Assembly (NCBI GenBank): GCA_022496805.1
Contig: CM040085.1
Span: 46,839,811 to 46,903,810, forward strand
Direction of reading: 5' to 3'
Source of the DNA: Pohlia nutans
Taxonomy: Eukaryota > Streptophyta > Bryopsida > Bryales > Mniaceae
Length of the DNA stretch: 64,000 nucleotides
Part shown: one piece after another, positions 45,801 to 55,818 of the stretch
Numbering within the stretch: the first letter of the stretch is position 1
Layout of the letters: the number at the start of each line of letters is the position of its first letter
Translations under genes and position numbers: made by a program
Notes under the pieces: generated by a model
Database searches by the model: none
What the model was told of the DNA's origin: nothing
The model's input: only the letters and a program-made list of their open reading frames with translations

Positions 45801-48800
45801 GACCAAATGATAAAAATTCTGAGATCCTTCATTTAGTTGCTTTTGTATCAAGTTTATGGATCTCACCTGCATGTAGTTTACACCATATATTGTGGACCTC
45901 AACAACAGTCCTTTCTGTGCAGATACACAACTGATGGTGCAGTCACGGAGAATCTACGCGACGGCTCTCTGTCAGAAGAGGGTGTGTTTGCAGGTTGGTT
46001 GCATCATTTCAACAGCACACTCTCATCCTCTACATCTTGCTCATCAGAAAGTTTTATGTTGATCCCAAGCCTAATGTTCTGAATTTCTGAAATTTGCCCC
46101 AAACTTTTTAACTGTCATCTCAGGAGTTTACAATTTCATTATAAGGCAATATGAGAGATTTTGGACCCCAAGTAGTTTCCCTCATTCAGTGCCAAATTGT
46201 ACATCTTACAAATTTTTACAATCTGTGTCACGTAACAATAATAACATTGTTTAACAAAAAAGTTATCACTATTGAGATGAATAATGACTACATTGAGTGG
46301 AAAATGAAGAAGAGTTGTTGTGAGGAATAGTGCCATTGTTGGGAACGTCTTGTTGGAGAGGCCATTTCAACCAAATTTCTCCTCTAATTTTTTCTTCTTG
46401 TTAAAATTGTAAAGCTCTTGTTAAAGTACGTCTTGTTAAGTTGTTTTTTTGGGGTGATTCTGGAACCACAGATCTGATCAAGTTAATTTTTTCTTGTGAT
46501 GACATTGTACCACCAGCAATAGACTTCCCAACAGGCTGGGACCCAGCTGCTGCTTTTGCTCTACAGAAGCGATTCAACCCCCCAGGAATGTCACCACCAT
46601 TGTCTGCGTAAGTTTTGACAGGTTTGCTTAGTTGTTAAGTTTTGATTTTCGTCCTGCTATTTTCTTCATTTTCTTTACAAAGTAGAGTTATCCTTAAAGT
46701 CAAAAACTTTATCAGATTCGTGATTAAACCAACCCAAAAAAAAAGAGGCTTGCCAACACCTATTCATGAAGTTCACCTCTACTTTGATGACCTCTACACT
46801 GAAAAAAGTTCAGCACTCCACTTTGATGATAACTCTAGTATTCCTCTAAACTCAAAGTTTTGTTTTTATTTTAAATAAAAAAGATCTAATACTTTTAATG
46901 TCTTGAAAGCATAACATCTTCAAGTGTGTCGGTATTCTTCTTAGTCATTGTTTCTCTGACTTCTTAGCATGGATGGATTGACAGAGAGTTCTACACGGGC
47001 TGGCTGACTCATTGGGGGGAGAATCTAGCTCAAACAGATGCAAAAAGCACTGCAGAGGCTCTTGATGATGTTTTACGACTCAATGCCTCTGTTGTGCTCT
47101 ATGTGAGTTCATCAGTCTGCTTGTGATTTATTTTCTTTATGGTCATTTGAGACATTTACGGTCATTCTTTAAACCAGTTTCTGTATAAACCAGAAGTTGA
47201 CGCACTTTATAGCCTCTGTTCATTTTCATGTTCATGTTTTTACTCATCCTCTGTTTTTGGTGCTCTGGTTGCAGATGGCCCATGGAGGAACCAATTTCGG
47301 GTTTTACAGTGGGGCCAACACAGGGGCTGGAGCTTCTGACTATCAACCAGACATAACTTCGTATGATTACGTAAGCACTTGTGAACTGCTTCTTGGCATT
47401 ACTAACTACGGTGTGATGCAAGAGCAATTTTCTTTTGAAATTTTTCTTCTGGTTGAAGAGCGTCAACTCTAATAGGAAATCTGTGATCCTACAAAAGGTA
47501 TTTTCATTCAGCTGCTGATATTATTACTGTATTAACCTTTGATAGGATGCTCCGATTGGGGAGGCTGGAGATGTGAGCAGTGTCAAATATCAAGGTAGGT
47601 TACTTTTCTTTATTGTGCTTTACAACGTGAACAACTGCAATGAAGTATATCAGCTTTTTATTACATTTTGGTAATTGCACATAATTATCAAACAAAACCC
47701 TGCCATGTAAGGCAGTTTCTAATCTAAACCTTGCCAATTGTAACGTGGCTAGGTTTTTGTTTTCTAGGGATGGGTTTTCTAGTAATGCCTGGTCATCAAT
47801 GAAAGCAGCAAAAAACAGAATGAACCAGCCTGATCATTGCTATTGCATAAAGAGTGTACATCCAGAACTCTTTTATATCACACCTTTGGTACGAATGCAG
47901 AACTTGGCAAGTGGAAAGTGTACACAATAGAAAATATTTTCCGCAGTCACTGGAATGTGATATTGGAGAGTGTGACAATAACGAGTATTGTATGGAATGC
48001 AGAAATAAGGAAAGTTCTAAGTAAGTACGTGGGTGCAAAACTGCCTGAACCCCCTCCCCTTCCGCAGCGAACCGCATATGGGGCAGTGACAATGACAGCA
48101 ATGGGATCACTTTTTGATGTTTTGGAGCTCGTCAGTACCGGCACCAAGTTCAAATGGCCTGTCCCAATGGAACATCTCAGACAAGTACATTCTTTCTGCT
48201 TTGAGCTCTTCACATATTTTCTAAAGTTCACCTTGTCTAGACATTTTCTAATGTAAACCTTGTGCCATTTAAGACATTTTCTAATGTGAACTCTGTCAGT
48301 TGTAATGCAGCTCGGTTTTCTAGAGTATCTGTAGGAGTAGGTTATATTACTAGTGATCAATTCTTTTGTTACCATATGGTTTTAAAATGGCAAATTCATT
48401 TGATCATATTGTGAAAAAGGTAGTTAAGATGGGACCAAATTTTATATCACTGAAATCAGTGAAGAACATTGTATGTGTTGGTCAAGAAACAATTAAATTT
48501 GAACAAGAGGAAGTCCATATAAGACCAACTCAAAACTGCTAAAATAAAAATATATGAGGTTAAATGCGTAGTTTCTGTGTCGGTGACTGAATCTCTACTT
48601 GTTGAACGTTCAACAGGGCTCGGGGTTTATCTTCTACAGATCGTATCTCCCTGCTAGCGTACGACCAGAAAGCAACCTTTCTGTGGTGGAGGTACCGTAT
48701 TTTTTTAATACAGTAACATACGTATGTATTGTGCATTTTGAACGTTGTCTTATATGTTTACTAGTGTGGCAAAGTGCCGTTGGCCAAGCGTTCCCCGTGA

Positions 48801-51153
48801 TTTTATATTATATATTTATTTTTAGAATAATTTATCCATAACATAATTCAATTTATGGTGATGAAATTCGATTAAAAATCCACCATAGGTCTAAAAAGCT
48901 ACGAAACGACTTTGATGCACCCCTTCTCATTGAGAGCTTTCCGACAATACGCCGGCGGGTGCACAGTCTGGGAGATTGCAACATAACATACAAAGCAAAC
49001 AAACAAACTACCTTCCTTACTACTAGCAATCGGTTACTTCTAGGCACCTTAGAACGGTGGTCTAGCAACTCATTAACATTACCTGCTGCAGCTGCTGTTC
49101 CCGGATTACAACTTGACATCTTGGTACTTCAACAACTCACTTTTCTTGGTCAATGATGGTTAGTCATGTGCGTGTTGAGGTTGAATGATAATATCATCTG
49201 ACAGCATTTATTATACAGTTTTTTAGCATAGCTTGTCTGTAAATGTACAAATTGTTCTATAGTTATGAAACTGAACATTTGAAACTGCAAAGAAGATATT
49301 GTCACTGCAAATGGTTTTCTTTTGAGGTGACAAGATCAGAGAAGTAGCTACTTTAAAGAATAGGATTCGAAGTCCTTGTATAAATGAATGGGTTCAAGCT
49401 GATGGATCCTTTTTGGCAGGTTGAGAATATGGGGCGCGTAAATTATGGACCTTTTATGGGTGAAAATAAGGTACTTGTGTCAGTTTTCTTGTTTTATGGA
49501 ATTTTTCTATCACACATATTATTAGAGTTCATCCATTAACTCAAAAAGTTTTGAAATCTTATTAAGTTTCTTATTCATTCATGTTCAAAACTGTTAATCT
49601 TGAAATCAAAATGCGGTTCAGAACTTTTTGAGTTAAAGAATAGCTGTATTATATCTTAAAAGACTCCCTCGTAGTTTCACAAGGTTATTAATCTTTAATT
49701 TGAGATAATTTTAAAGTATTGTTGCCATCATAATATCAAGTGAATGTCAAGGATACCAACATCACACTAACATTAAGGTAAACACCATTTGCATTACACC
49801 AACATTGACTTGGAATTAAAAGCCTTCTTAATCTCATAGGAGTCTTTTGTGATGGATGATAACAGGGTATAACTGAGGCTGTATTGCTTGACGAACATCC
49901 CATTCTTGGTTGGGATGTACACACAATTGGACTCGAAAGTGTGGAAGGGTTAAAGCGCACTTCCCTCGAAGAGACCAGCCCTGTAAATCATGAACTGGAG
50001 ACAATGGCAACCAAGATTAAGAAACTCACACAGCCACTTGGTAAGGCTACCTCATTTCCTCAGCTGAGAATGTGCTTTGAGTAATGGTGATCGAAGGATT
50101 CTCACATTCACTAATGGCCTAATTTGACCCCTTAAAGACCAAATTTCAATTGATCACATCATAAAAAATCAATAATTCAGATGGGACCAAATTTTGTATC
50201 AGTGAAGAACATTGCACGTGTTCATACAAAAAGAAGTAGATTTAAACAAAAGGAAGTCTACATTGGACCTGCTCAAAACTCCTTAAAAAGAAATCACATG
50301 AGATCCAATTTGGGGTTAATCTAAACTGATGTGATCTGGTGGTTGTGACAGTGGGTCCTGTGTTCTACGAAGGAACTCTCATGGTCACGGAGCCCAGTGA
50401 TACATTCTTGTCCTTTAGAGGCTGGAGCAAAGGAGTGGCCTTCATCAATGGATTTAATCTCGGAAGATTTTGGCCTGTACGTATCAATTTCCCTCTATAA
50501 TAACACTACCTCGGGGAAAATAGGCATCTCAATGCACTCTGACATGTGGAAGTTGTTCAATCAGATGTGTACACAATATGATGGAATGTGCAATTACAAA
50601 GTGTGTGTTATTAGAGAGAGTTGAATGTAATACATGTACCAATCTATCCTCTTAAGTTTCGGTTACTTCAGTGGCTATGAGATGACTGATCCATGAAGTA
50701 ATTATTCTGGTATTACAAGTGGTCAGTTAGTTTCTACTTCTGTATATCTTCAAGTGTAATTTCACCTGCTCATTTAGATTTCTGAGATCGGTGTGGTTTC
50801 CTAACTGCAGAGTATGGGCCCTCAGTGTAGTCTCTACATCCCTGGTCTGCTACTTCAACTTGGGGAAAATAAAGTGGTGCGCTTTCTTTCATCCACCTAC
50901 CAATTATTTATTATCTCTAGTGCATGTGAGCATCAACTAATTTCTTGCCCTACTAATGGTTTTTTTTTTGCATATCCATACACCTTGATGTTAGGAGAAT
51001 TTTCAAAATTGATGCTATTTTAAAATGTTAACTTTGAAATGGTGCCAGATTGTTTTGGAACTTGAAAGCTCGAGCTCAGTGCAGACAGTACAGTTCATGG
51101 ACCGAGGCGAGTTTACTTGTGGCTTGTTTCCTGAGCCTTTTCAGAGGATTTAA
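42837..51153 (+). CDS. BGAL17: Beta-galactosidase, GH35, BGAL17 type
   Basis: About 20 exons: 42837-42887, 43405-43518, 44269-44464, 44649-44737, 45203-45283, 45381-45475, 45923-45993, 46517-46607, 46985-47102, 47275-47370, 47546-47594, 48003-48184, 48617-48691, 48765-48796 (tentative), 49027-49123 (start tentative), 49420-49470, 49866-50040, 50352-50476, 50811-50876 and 51049-51153. The product is about 652 residues. It opens with a signal peptide ([16 protein letters not shown]). [19 protein letters not shown] and [13 protein letters not shown] lead to the predicted acid/base Glu in QIENEYGS (about E181) and the nucleophile in [11 protein letters not shown] (about E264), followed by [12 protein letters not shown] and the beta-sandwich domains ([36 protein letters not shown]). 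It hydrolyses terminal beta-galactose, probably in wall or vacuole. Intron 2 uses a GC donor. Several introns hold MITEs. Confidence 0.92.
43519..43524 (+). other. Non-canonical GC splice donor, BGAL17 intron 2
   Basis: The exon ends CATCCTCAG and the intron starts GCAAGT. The remaining donor bases fit the consensus strongly, as is usual for GC-AG introns. Reading frame and family alignment ([15 protein letters not shown]) require this junction. Confidence 0.85.
43598..43807 (+). mobile_element. Family M MITE, decayed, in BGAL17 intron 2
   Basis: TCCCTAAAAGCACCAAGGATT at the left and CATTTAGGGG at the right replace the clean termini. The core matches 44006-44237. Confidence 0.72.
44006..44237 (+). 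mobile_element. Family M MITE, best copy, 232 bp, in BGAL17 intron 2
   Basis: TTAA lies at 44002-44005 and 44238-44241. The ends are CCCCGAAAGGACCAAGG and, from the right, CCCCTGAAGGACCAAG. This is the reference copy for the family. Two copies in the same orientation lie in one intron. Confidence 0.9.
44489..44640 (-). mobile_element. Family M MITE filling BGAL17 intron 3
   Basis: TTAA (44485-44488) then CCCCTAAAGGACGAATG, followed by the reverse core. The right terminus is missing and the intron acceptor (ATTTGCAG, ending at 44648) follows at once. About 150 of the 184 intron bases are MITE. Confidence 0.78.
44767..44931 (-). mobile_element. Family M MITE, reverse, in BGAL17 intron 4
   Basis: TTAA (44763-44766) then CCCTAATGAGACCAACTGGG and the reverse core (CATACAATGTTCTTCACTTA, CACAATATGATCAATTG). 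The right end is lost. Confidence 0.75.
45547..45675. mobile_element. Family F MITE in BGAL17 intron 6
   Basis: It contains TTGATATGTACACTATTGG, CACAAATAGGGTGACTTCC and a GGTGGCTTACCTTA end, as in 37860-37999 and 15521-15600. Confidence 0.7.
48377..48563 (+). mobile_element. Family M MITE, decayed, in BGAL17 intron 12
   Basis: The core is well kept (GGTTTTAAAATGGCAAATTC, TTTTATATCACTGAAATCAG). Both TIRs are lost. Confidence 0.72.
50127..50315 (+). mobile_element. Family M MITE in BGAL17 intron 17
   Basis: The left end is CCCCTTAAAGACCAAATTTC with flank TTGA. The right end is shortened to TTGGGG with flank TTAA (50316-50319). The core matches the family. Confidence 0.72.
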
Positions 51154-51187
51154 TGGTTCCGTTAAGATCCAAGAATCCAATCAGGTA

Positions 51188-51345
51188 CTCCCCCTGTCCG
51201 GAAATAACTGTCCTGTTTTTTTAAAATTCAACTTAACGCTCTTTTTTTTTGCCAAAAAAAGTTGTCTCAGTACTTGAAAAATGATCTACCTTTAATAAGA
51301 AGCAAACCTCTTTAATCTGTCGAGTGTGTTGGGTCCCAACTTCTT
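51188..51345. mobile_element. Stowaway-like MITE end in the BGAL17 3' flank
   Basis: TA then CTCCCCCTGTCCGGAAATAA, like the left end of 33792-34025. The opposite end is not recognisable. A family B MITE follows directly. Confidence 0.5.
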
Positions 51346-51348
51346 CAC

Positions 51349-51722
51349 TAAGGTAGAAGCATCAGAACCTGTTAGGGACCAATTCCAGTCAAGCACCTGT
51401 TTCAACTTCGTATGTTCCTAATCAAATTATCACAACCATTAGTTGTAGCAATTTGGTGATCAATTATGAATGCCAAGTTAGCAAATTGATTGGACTTGAA
51501 ATGAAAGACGAGTAGTGGTTCCCCTACTAACATCAATAGTGGTCTATGTAGATTAAGTTTGAAAATTTAGAACAAAATCATATGTTGTGACAAAATTAAT
51601 TAAAAATTGGGCTTAGTTATTAAACCCAAAGTTTTATGTGCTGCAATTTTTTATCATTGAAAAACATCACTCTAAATAGGTCGAAATCCTTAAACTGACA
51701 GGTATTGGTGCCTCTACCTTAT
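51349..51722. mobile_element. MITE family B, copy 2, 374 bp
   Basis: The ends are TAAGGTAGAAGCATCAG and, from the right, TAAGGTAGAGGCACCAATAC, inverted and continuing to ACCTGT. Its partner copy is at 31104-31463. The superfamily is not clear from the ends. Confidence 0.78.
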
Positions 51723-51928
51723 GACATAGTTTGAATGTGTGACAAGTGCGCTACACCAAGGCATATGTTTCTTCATTTTTCATCAAGTGCCAAAGTGGCG
51801 ATATAAAATGTTATAGTGGTGCTCCATATTTCAACATTCATTCACATATTGGATAGAAAATATCACATTAGAAGATATCACATATCCATAATTTTGTATT
51901 ATTTACATCCACAATCTGGCAATGTTTT

Positions 51929-53418
51929 TTAAATTTGAAATTTTCTGGCAAAAAACTTCATAGTATTTGACCATAGTTTAAGCCAGTGTGCAGGATATTT
52001 CCAGCTGAAAAATCTTCTTATTCCTTCACAACGAGGCTCTACCACAAGAACTTCATCTTGTGTGACTGTGTTGATGCGGTCGGCGAATTGTTGCACACAT
52101 TCTAGAGTGGAATGGAACGTTACAGCTTGCCAGGAAACACGAGCTGGAAGGGGAATTGTGGGAGCTGGAAGGCGAGCTATGTGTTGAATTTCCTCACTGT
52201 TGTTGGGAGGCTCATAGAGGTAGTCCACCCATCCATTCTCAGGCTCTTCAGACATGGCTCTCCAGTGATACTGTTCCAGCACTTTCTTCAACTCGCTGTG
52301 GTTTTTAAGTTTCATTTTCTTTGGTGCGTAGAGAAGGTTATGTGACTCTAGGTATGACGGTTCCCTTGCCACTTCTTCAGAGTACTGTGAAAAGAAAAGA
52401 AAATTTTAATTAAATCAAATTTAGTCCAAGTTGCTAAGAATTAACATAACATTCTTTAGCAGCCCCATTGGGAATCAGCATCCCAGGCCAGAATTGTTGC
52501 AGGAATTGTAATATTTTGGAGAATCAAAATATTAAATAGTTATCAAAATATCAAAATATTATTTTGGTAGCTCAACAAATTTCTATTTTTTTAAATAGTT
52601 TCTGCATGTTACACATCATCAATTCCAAAAATGTTATGAAAAGGTGTGTTTGCAGTACTTGAGTTAACCGAAATCAAAACAGGTGATCTGACCCCCAAAA
52701 TATCAGGCAAAACTAGTTCACACTCCTTTTTATTTTGGATTCTTTGGAAACCATGCCAGTTTGCTTGATTGCCTTAAATATGTGTCAGACTCACCTCACC
52801 TAACATGTATTTTCTCTTCTTTTCGGTTAACTCTACTAGCTAAAGAATGTTATGAAGGTATCACATCTACTAATTGTGACTTGACCCCTAAAAGTGTACA
52901 TCTTTTTGAACATGACATGACAGCCTAATTGTGTGCATTTTGAGAATTTAGTGTTAATAAAAAACAAAAATTTAGTCCAAGTTGCAAAGAATGAAGGTAA
53001 CCACACCTCATTATGACTTGACTCCCTAAAAGTGTACATCTTCTGAACATGAGAGTCTAAGGTTGATTTTGTGTGTGTATTTTGAGAATTTATTGTTCAA
53101 AAATTACTTGATATAAAGTCCGTGGGAGCAGTGCTTCCAGTTCCAAAAAGTGCTTTTTAATTTTGGACAAAGGGAGTACATGTTATGAGATTTTGAAATT
53201 ATTTTTCAATTGCCAACAAGACCCAACGAAAGTTATGACAATTCAATAATTGTGAAACCATGTTGTACTTTTTTAGGTGTCATTACCTTCAAGGTATTTG
53301 AAAGATTTCTTTCCATTCTCGGAAGGGGAGAGTAGCCGCTTTGCATGAATGGTCCTTTGTTTGGTGGGCACTGAACAAACACTTTATTCACGTTGGCCTT
53401 GAAAGAGGACCGGAGTTT
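51929..53418 (-). CDS. Unrecognised protein gene, two 3' exons (5' part uncertain)
   Basis: The last exon, 52384-51929, encodes 151 residues after a good acceptor (TTTTCACAG) and ends with a stop. In phase with it, an upstream exon ending at 53287 (GAAG|GTAATG) adds VQCPPNKGPFMQSGYSPLPRMERNLSNTLK-type sequence. Its acceptor may be at 53419, or the ATG inside it (MQSGYSPLP) may be the start. The final exon is proline- and tryptophan-containing, without obvious membrane segments (PAPTIPLPARVSWQAVTF, FFSWKYPAHWLKLW). I do not recognise the family. It is tail to tail with BGAL17, and the LINE lies 1.2 kb upstream of the first visible exon. Confidence 0.5.
52444..52530. repeat. Dispersed repeat H, copy 1
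   Basis: ACATAACATTCTTTAGCAGC...GGGAATCAGCATC...CAGAATTGTTGCAGGAATTGTAAT matches 63856-63945, which has a small insertion. Confidence 0.75.
52660..52834. mobile_element. Family D element, 175 bp (deletion derivative)
   Basis: The ends are TGAGTTAACCGAAATC and, from the right, AGAGTTAACCGAAAAGAAGA. It is flanked by ACT on both sides. It retains the first ~50 and last ~120 bases of the 888-bp copy at 19654-20541. Confidence 0.8.
52850..53095. repeat. Tandem duplication, about 143-bp period
   Basis: TGAAGGTA...GACTTGACCCCTAAAAGTGTACATC...TTTTGAGAATTTAGTG is repeated as GACTTGACTCCCTAAAAGTGTACATC...TTTTGAGAATTTATTG. Confidence 0.8.
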
Positions 53419-53419
53419 C

Positions 53420-54371
53420 TATCTATCTATCTGTCTGAAAGATTTCTAAGAAGTTAATTTGTGTGTATAAATTGTATATTATATTTGGAGACAAGGCACA
53501 TGTTCATACAAAGGGACAAGACTCTAGGAAGGGACAAGATACTACTTTTATACTCCTTGAAAAGTCTAAATTTTTACTCTCTATTTTTACTTTCTATAAT
53601 TTTACCATATGAAAAACTCCTTTTACTAGATATCATCCATGAATTGTATTTGTGGATTAAAGTTTGGTTTCTCTTTCTTTGCACAAATTGTCATTGGCGC
53701 AAATCATGTCTTGGGAGTCTACTAAATTTGGTTGCATAGTTTGAATTGAATCATTACAATAAAACCTCAATTTGTGCGAGATTCAATTAGGGAAGAACCA
53801 ACCCAACTTGGTTAGCGAATTCCAACCAAGTTGATTGAACTTTATAATTAGAACAAGACATAATTTTTAACTAGGTATGTGCATGGATAAAGGCAAGAAA
53901 GTGATCTACAATAGCAAGAGAGCTTACATGTTTTTTTAATTAGAGAAATAGATACTAATAATACGATGTATTGTAATTATCCATTGATTAGAGAGGTTAC
54001 GCATTTTTTCAGTAATAACCACTTTTCATTCCAAGATGAAAGTCCTTTGGTATGTAATAGTGCATCTTTAACTTAACAAAAAAATATACACATGGTCTAT
54101 TTAAACGTTGAGTTTTTACAGTTAACCTTAGTCTAGTATTTTTTTGGTGTTCGGTGCTATTTTAGTGTTTATAGGTTTTTATGTGTTTGTTGGTTTTTAG
54201 GTGTTTGTTGGTTTTTACTAGTGTTTGTGGTTTTTTTGGAGTGCTTGTGATAGTCAATAATTGTGGGTTGTTCTATTTTTACTTTTATTTTACTTTTGAT
54301 CCTATCTCTGTGGAATTTGAGATTTGAGTTCTCTTTTTATTTTGGTTTTACTTTTCACTTATATATATTTT
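53420..54371. other. AT-rich spacer, no gene seen
   Basis: A short TCTA repeat lies at 53419-53433. Otherwise there is only AT-rich sequence and TTTTTGGTGTTTG-type repeats at 54140-54240. Confidence 0.4.
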
Positions 54372-54542
54372 TAGCAATTTTGAATAGATCTTATGTGGAC
54401 TTCCTTTTTATTCAAATTTATTTATTTCTTGACCAACACATGCAATGTTCTTCACTAATTCTGGTGATATAAAATTTAGTCCCACCTAAATTAATTTTTT
54501 CACAATATGATTGATTGAATTTGTCATTTTAAAGCCATGTAT
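54372..54542 (-). mobile_element. Family M MITE, reverse, decayed ends
   Basis: It contains CACATGCAATGTTCTTCACT, GGTGATATAAAATTTAGTCC and CACAATATGATTGATTGAA. No clean TIR or TTAA remains. Confidence 0.7.
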
Positions 54543-54625
54543 CTAAATAAAGTAAGCTACCGGTATTCTATTTTTGGACTAGAGTGCGGCTACAATTGTT
54601 CAATTGTTCAATATGTTCAATAGCC

Positions 54626-55818
54626 ATGGACGTGGAACCCGCGATAGATCCGTCGCCTACACTACGCCAAGCTGAAGTGAATTCCTCTTCACCGGACTCC
54701 AAGCTACCAGAGACTGCAAGGCCGAGTTCAACAGGAGAACTGAGCCGGAACATGGAAGTAGAAGAGCATCCTCCTTTGTCTGCACAACCCCCTCCGCTCC
54801 AGTCATGGCATAATCCAATTCACTTAAGTGATTTGGACCCGCCACTTGTTGATGATTCTCTCGAAGCTAGCGAGATGGAGGTGGAGCTGATATTAGATTC
54901 ACTCCCTCTATCGGCATCCACGACGCCGGCGCGACCAAGACCCGCCACCATGGAACTCATTTCAGAATCCCTCCAAGTTGGGAGTGGTTCAGCACTTGAC
55001 CGTGTGTCATTCCTTGCTCGCCAAAGGCATCTGTGGAACCAGAGCCCCGACCTCCTGTTCAACTTGAACCGGCCTCAATCACTTTAGAACTCCTTGGAAT
55101 CACTCCACAGGCACGGAATCGCATTTTCTTTCACACCGGGTCGGACGGAGAGGATGATGAGGGCGATTATATACCGAATCCTCATGAAGAAGAAGCTTTT
55201 GAGGATGCTCAAAATGGCCTCTTATTACCGGTTACCAGTGATCGAGGCGATGGTCATGTACAGCTCGAGCCCTTTCCGGCCGATACCGAGCCACTTCCGT
55301 CCTTAGCTGTTGGCTCATTGCTTCCTCGTACAGGACACCGGGGCTTAAATTGTGGCCCGTCACATTCCTTACAATTACAAGGACAAGCGACCCAAGTAGC
55401 CACGCCGCCTCGATTCCACCTGAATCATGGCCCTGGGTCACCGTCTTTCCGCACGCCGCAACCCTCACGAAGAACGATGGAAGAACTGGATAATGAGAGA
55501 GTAGCCCGTCACCTCCAAATGCTCACAGCTGAACGTGTCAGGCCTTGCGTCACTCAGGCAGAGTCACCGCCAGCTTCGACAGCAACTGAACAAAATCCAA
55601 GCCCTGTCGATGGTTGTTTCTTCTCGGTGCGCTCGGCCAAAGCCGCCGCCCGAGCAAGGTCATCACCCCAGCATCAAAATTCGTTGCCGGGGCTGTCAGC
55701 ACCATTTGCTTCAAATTCTTCCGGCCTCGATTGTTGGGGTCATTCGAGTTTCACACACAAGACACATAGCGGCGGGGACGCTGGTCACAAATCCCCAAAC
55801 ACCATTCGTGCGTTATGA
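54626..55818 (+). pseudogene. LINE ORF1
   Basis: The frame from ATG 54626 runs to 55087 and is continued, after a one-base frame change near 55000-55035, by the frame ending at 55818. The protein is rich in proline, serine and acidic residues (NPHEEEAFED, LDNERVARHLQML). Near 55610-55770 scattered cysteines and histidines (RCRGC in one frame, DCWGHSSFTHK in another) suggest a broken nucleic-acid-binding zinc region. LINE ORF1 proteins bind the element RNA. Confidence 0.7.

Noticed and set aside
47745..47930. Possible extra BGAL17 exon (GGATGGGTTTTCTAG...)
   Set aside because: It brings an in-frame stop; the exon at 48003 joins exon 11 in phase and continues the family sequence.
54584..54625. 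Upstream extension of LINE ORF1 (start at 54584)
   Set aside because: It crosses the target-site duplication, so the added residues are host flank; the ATG at 54626 is used instead.
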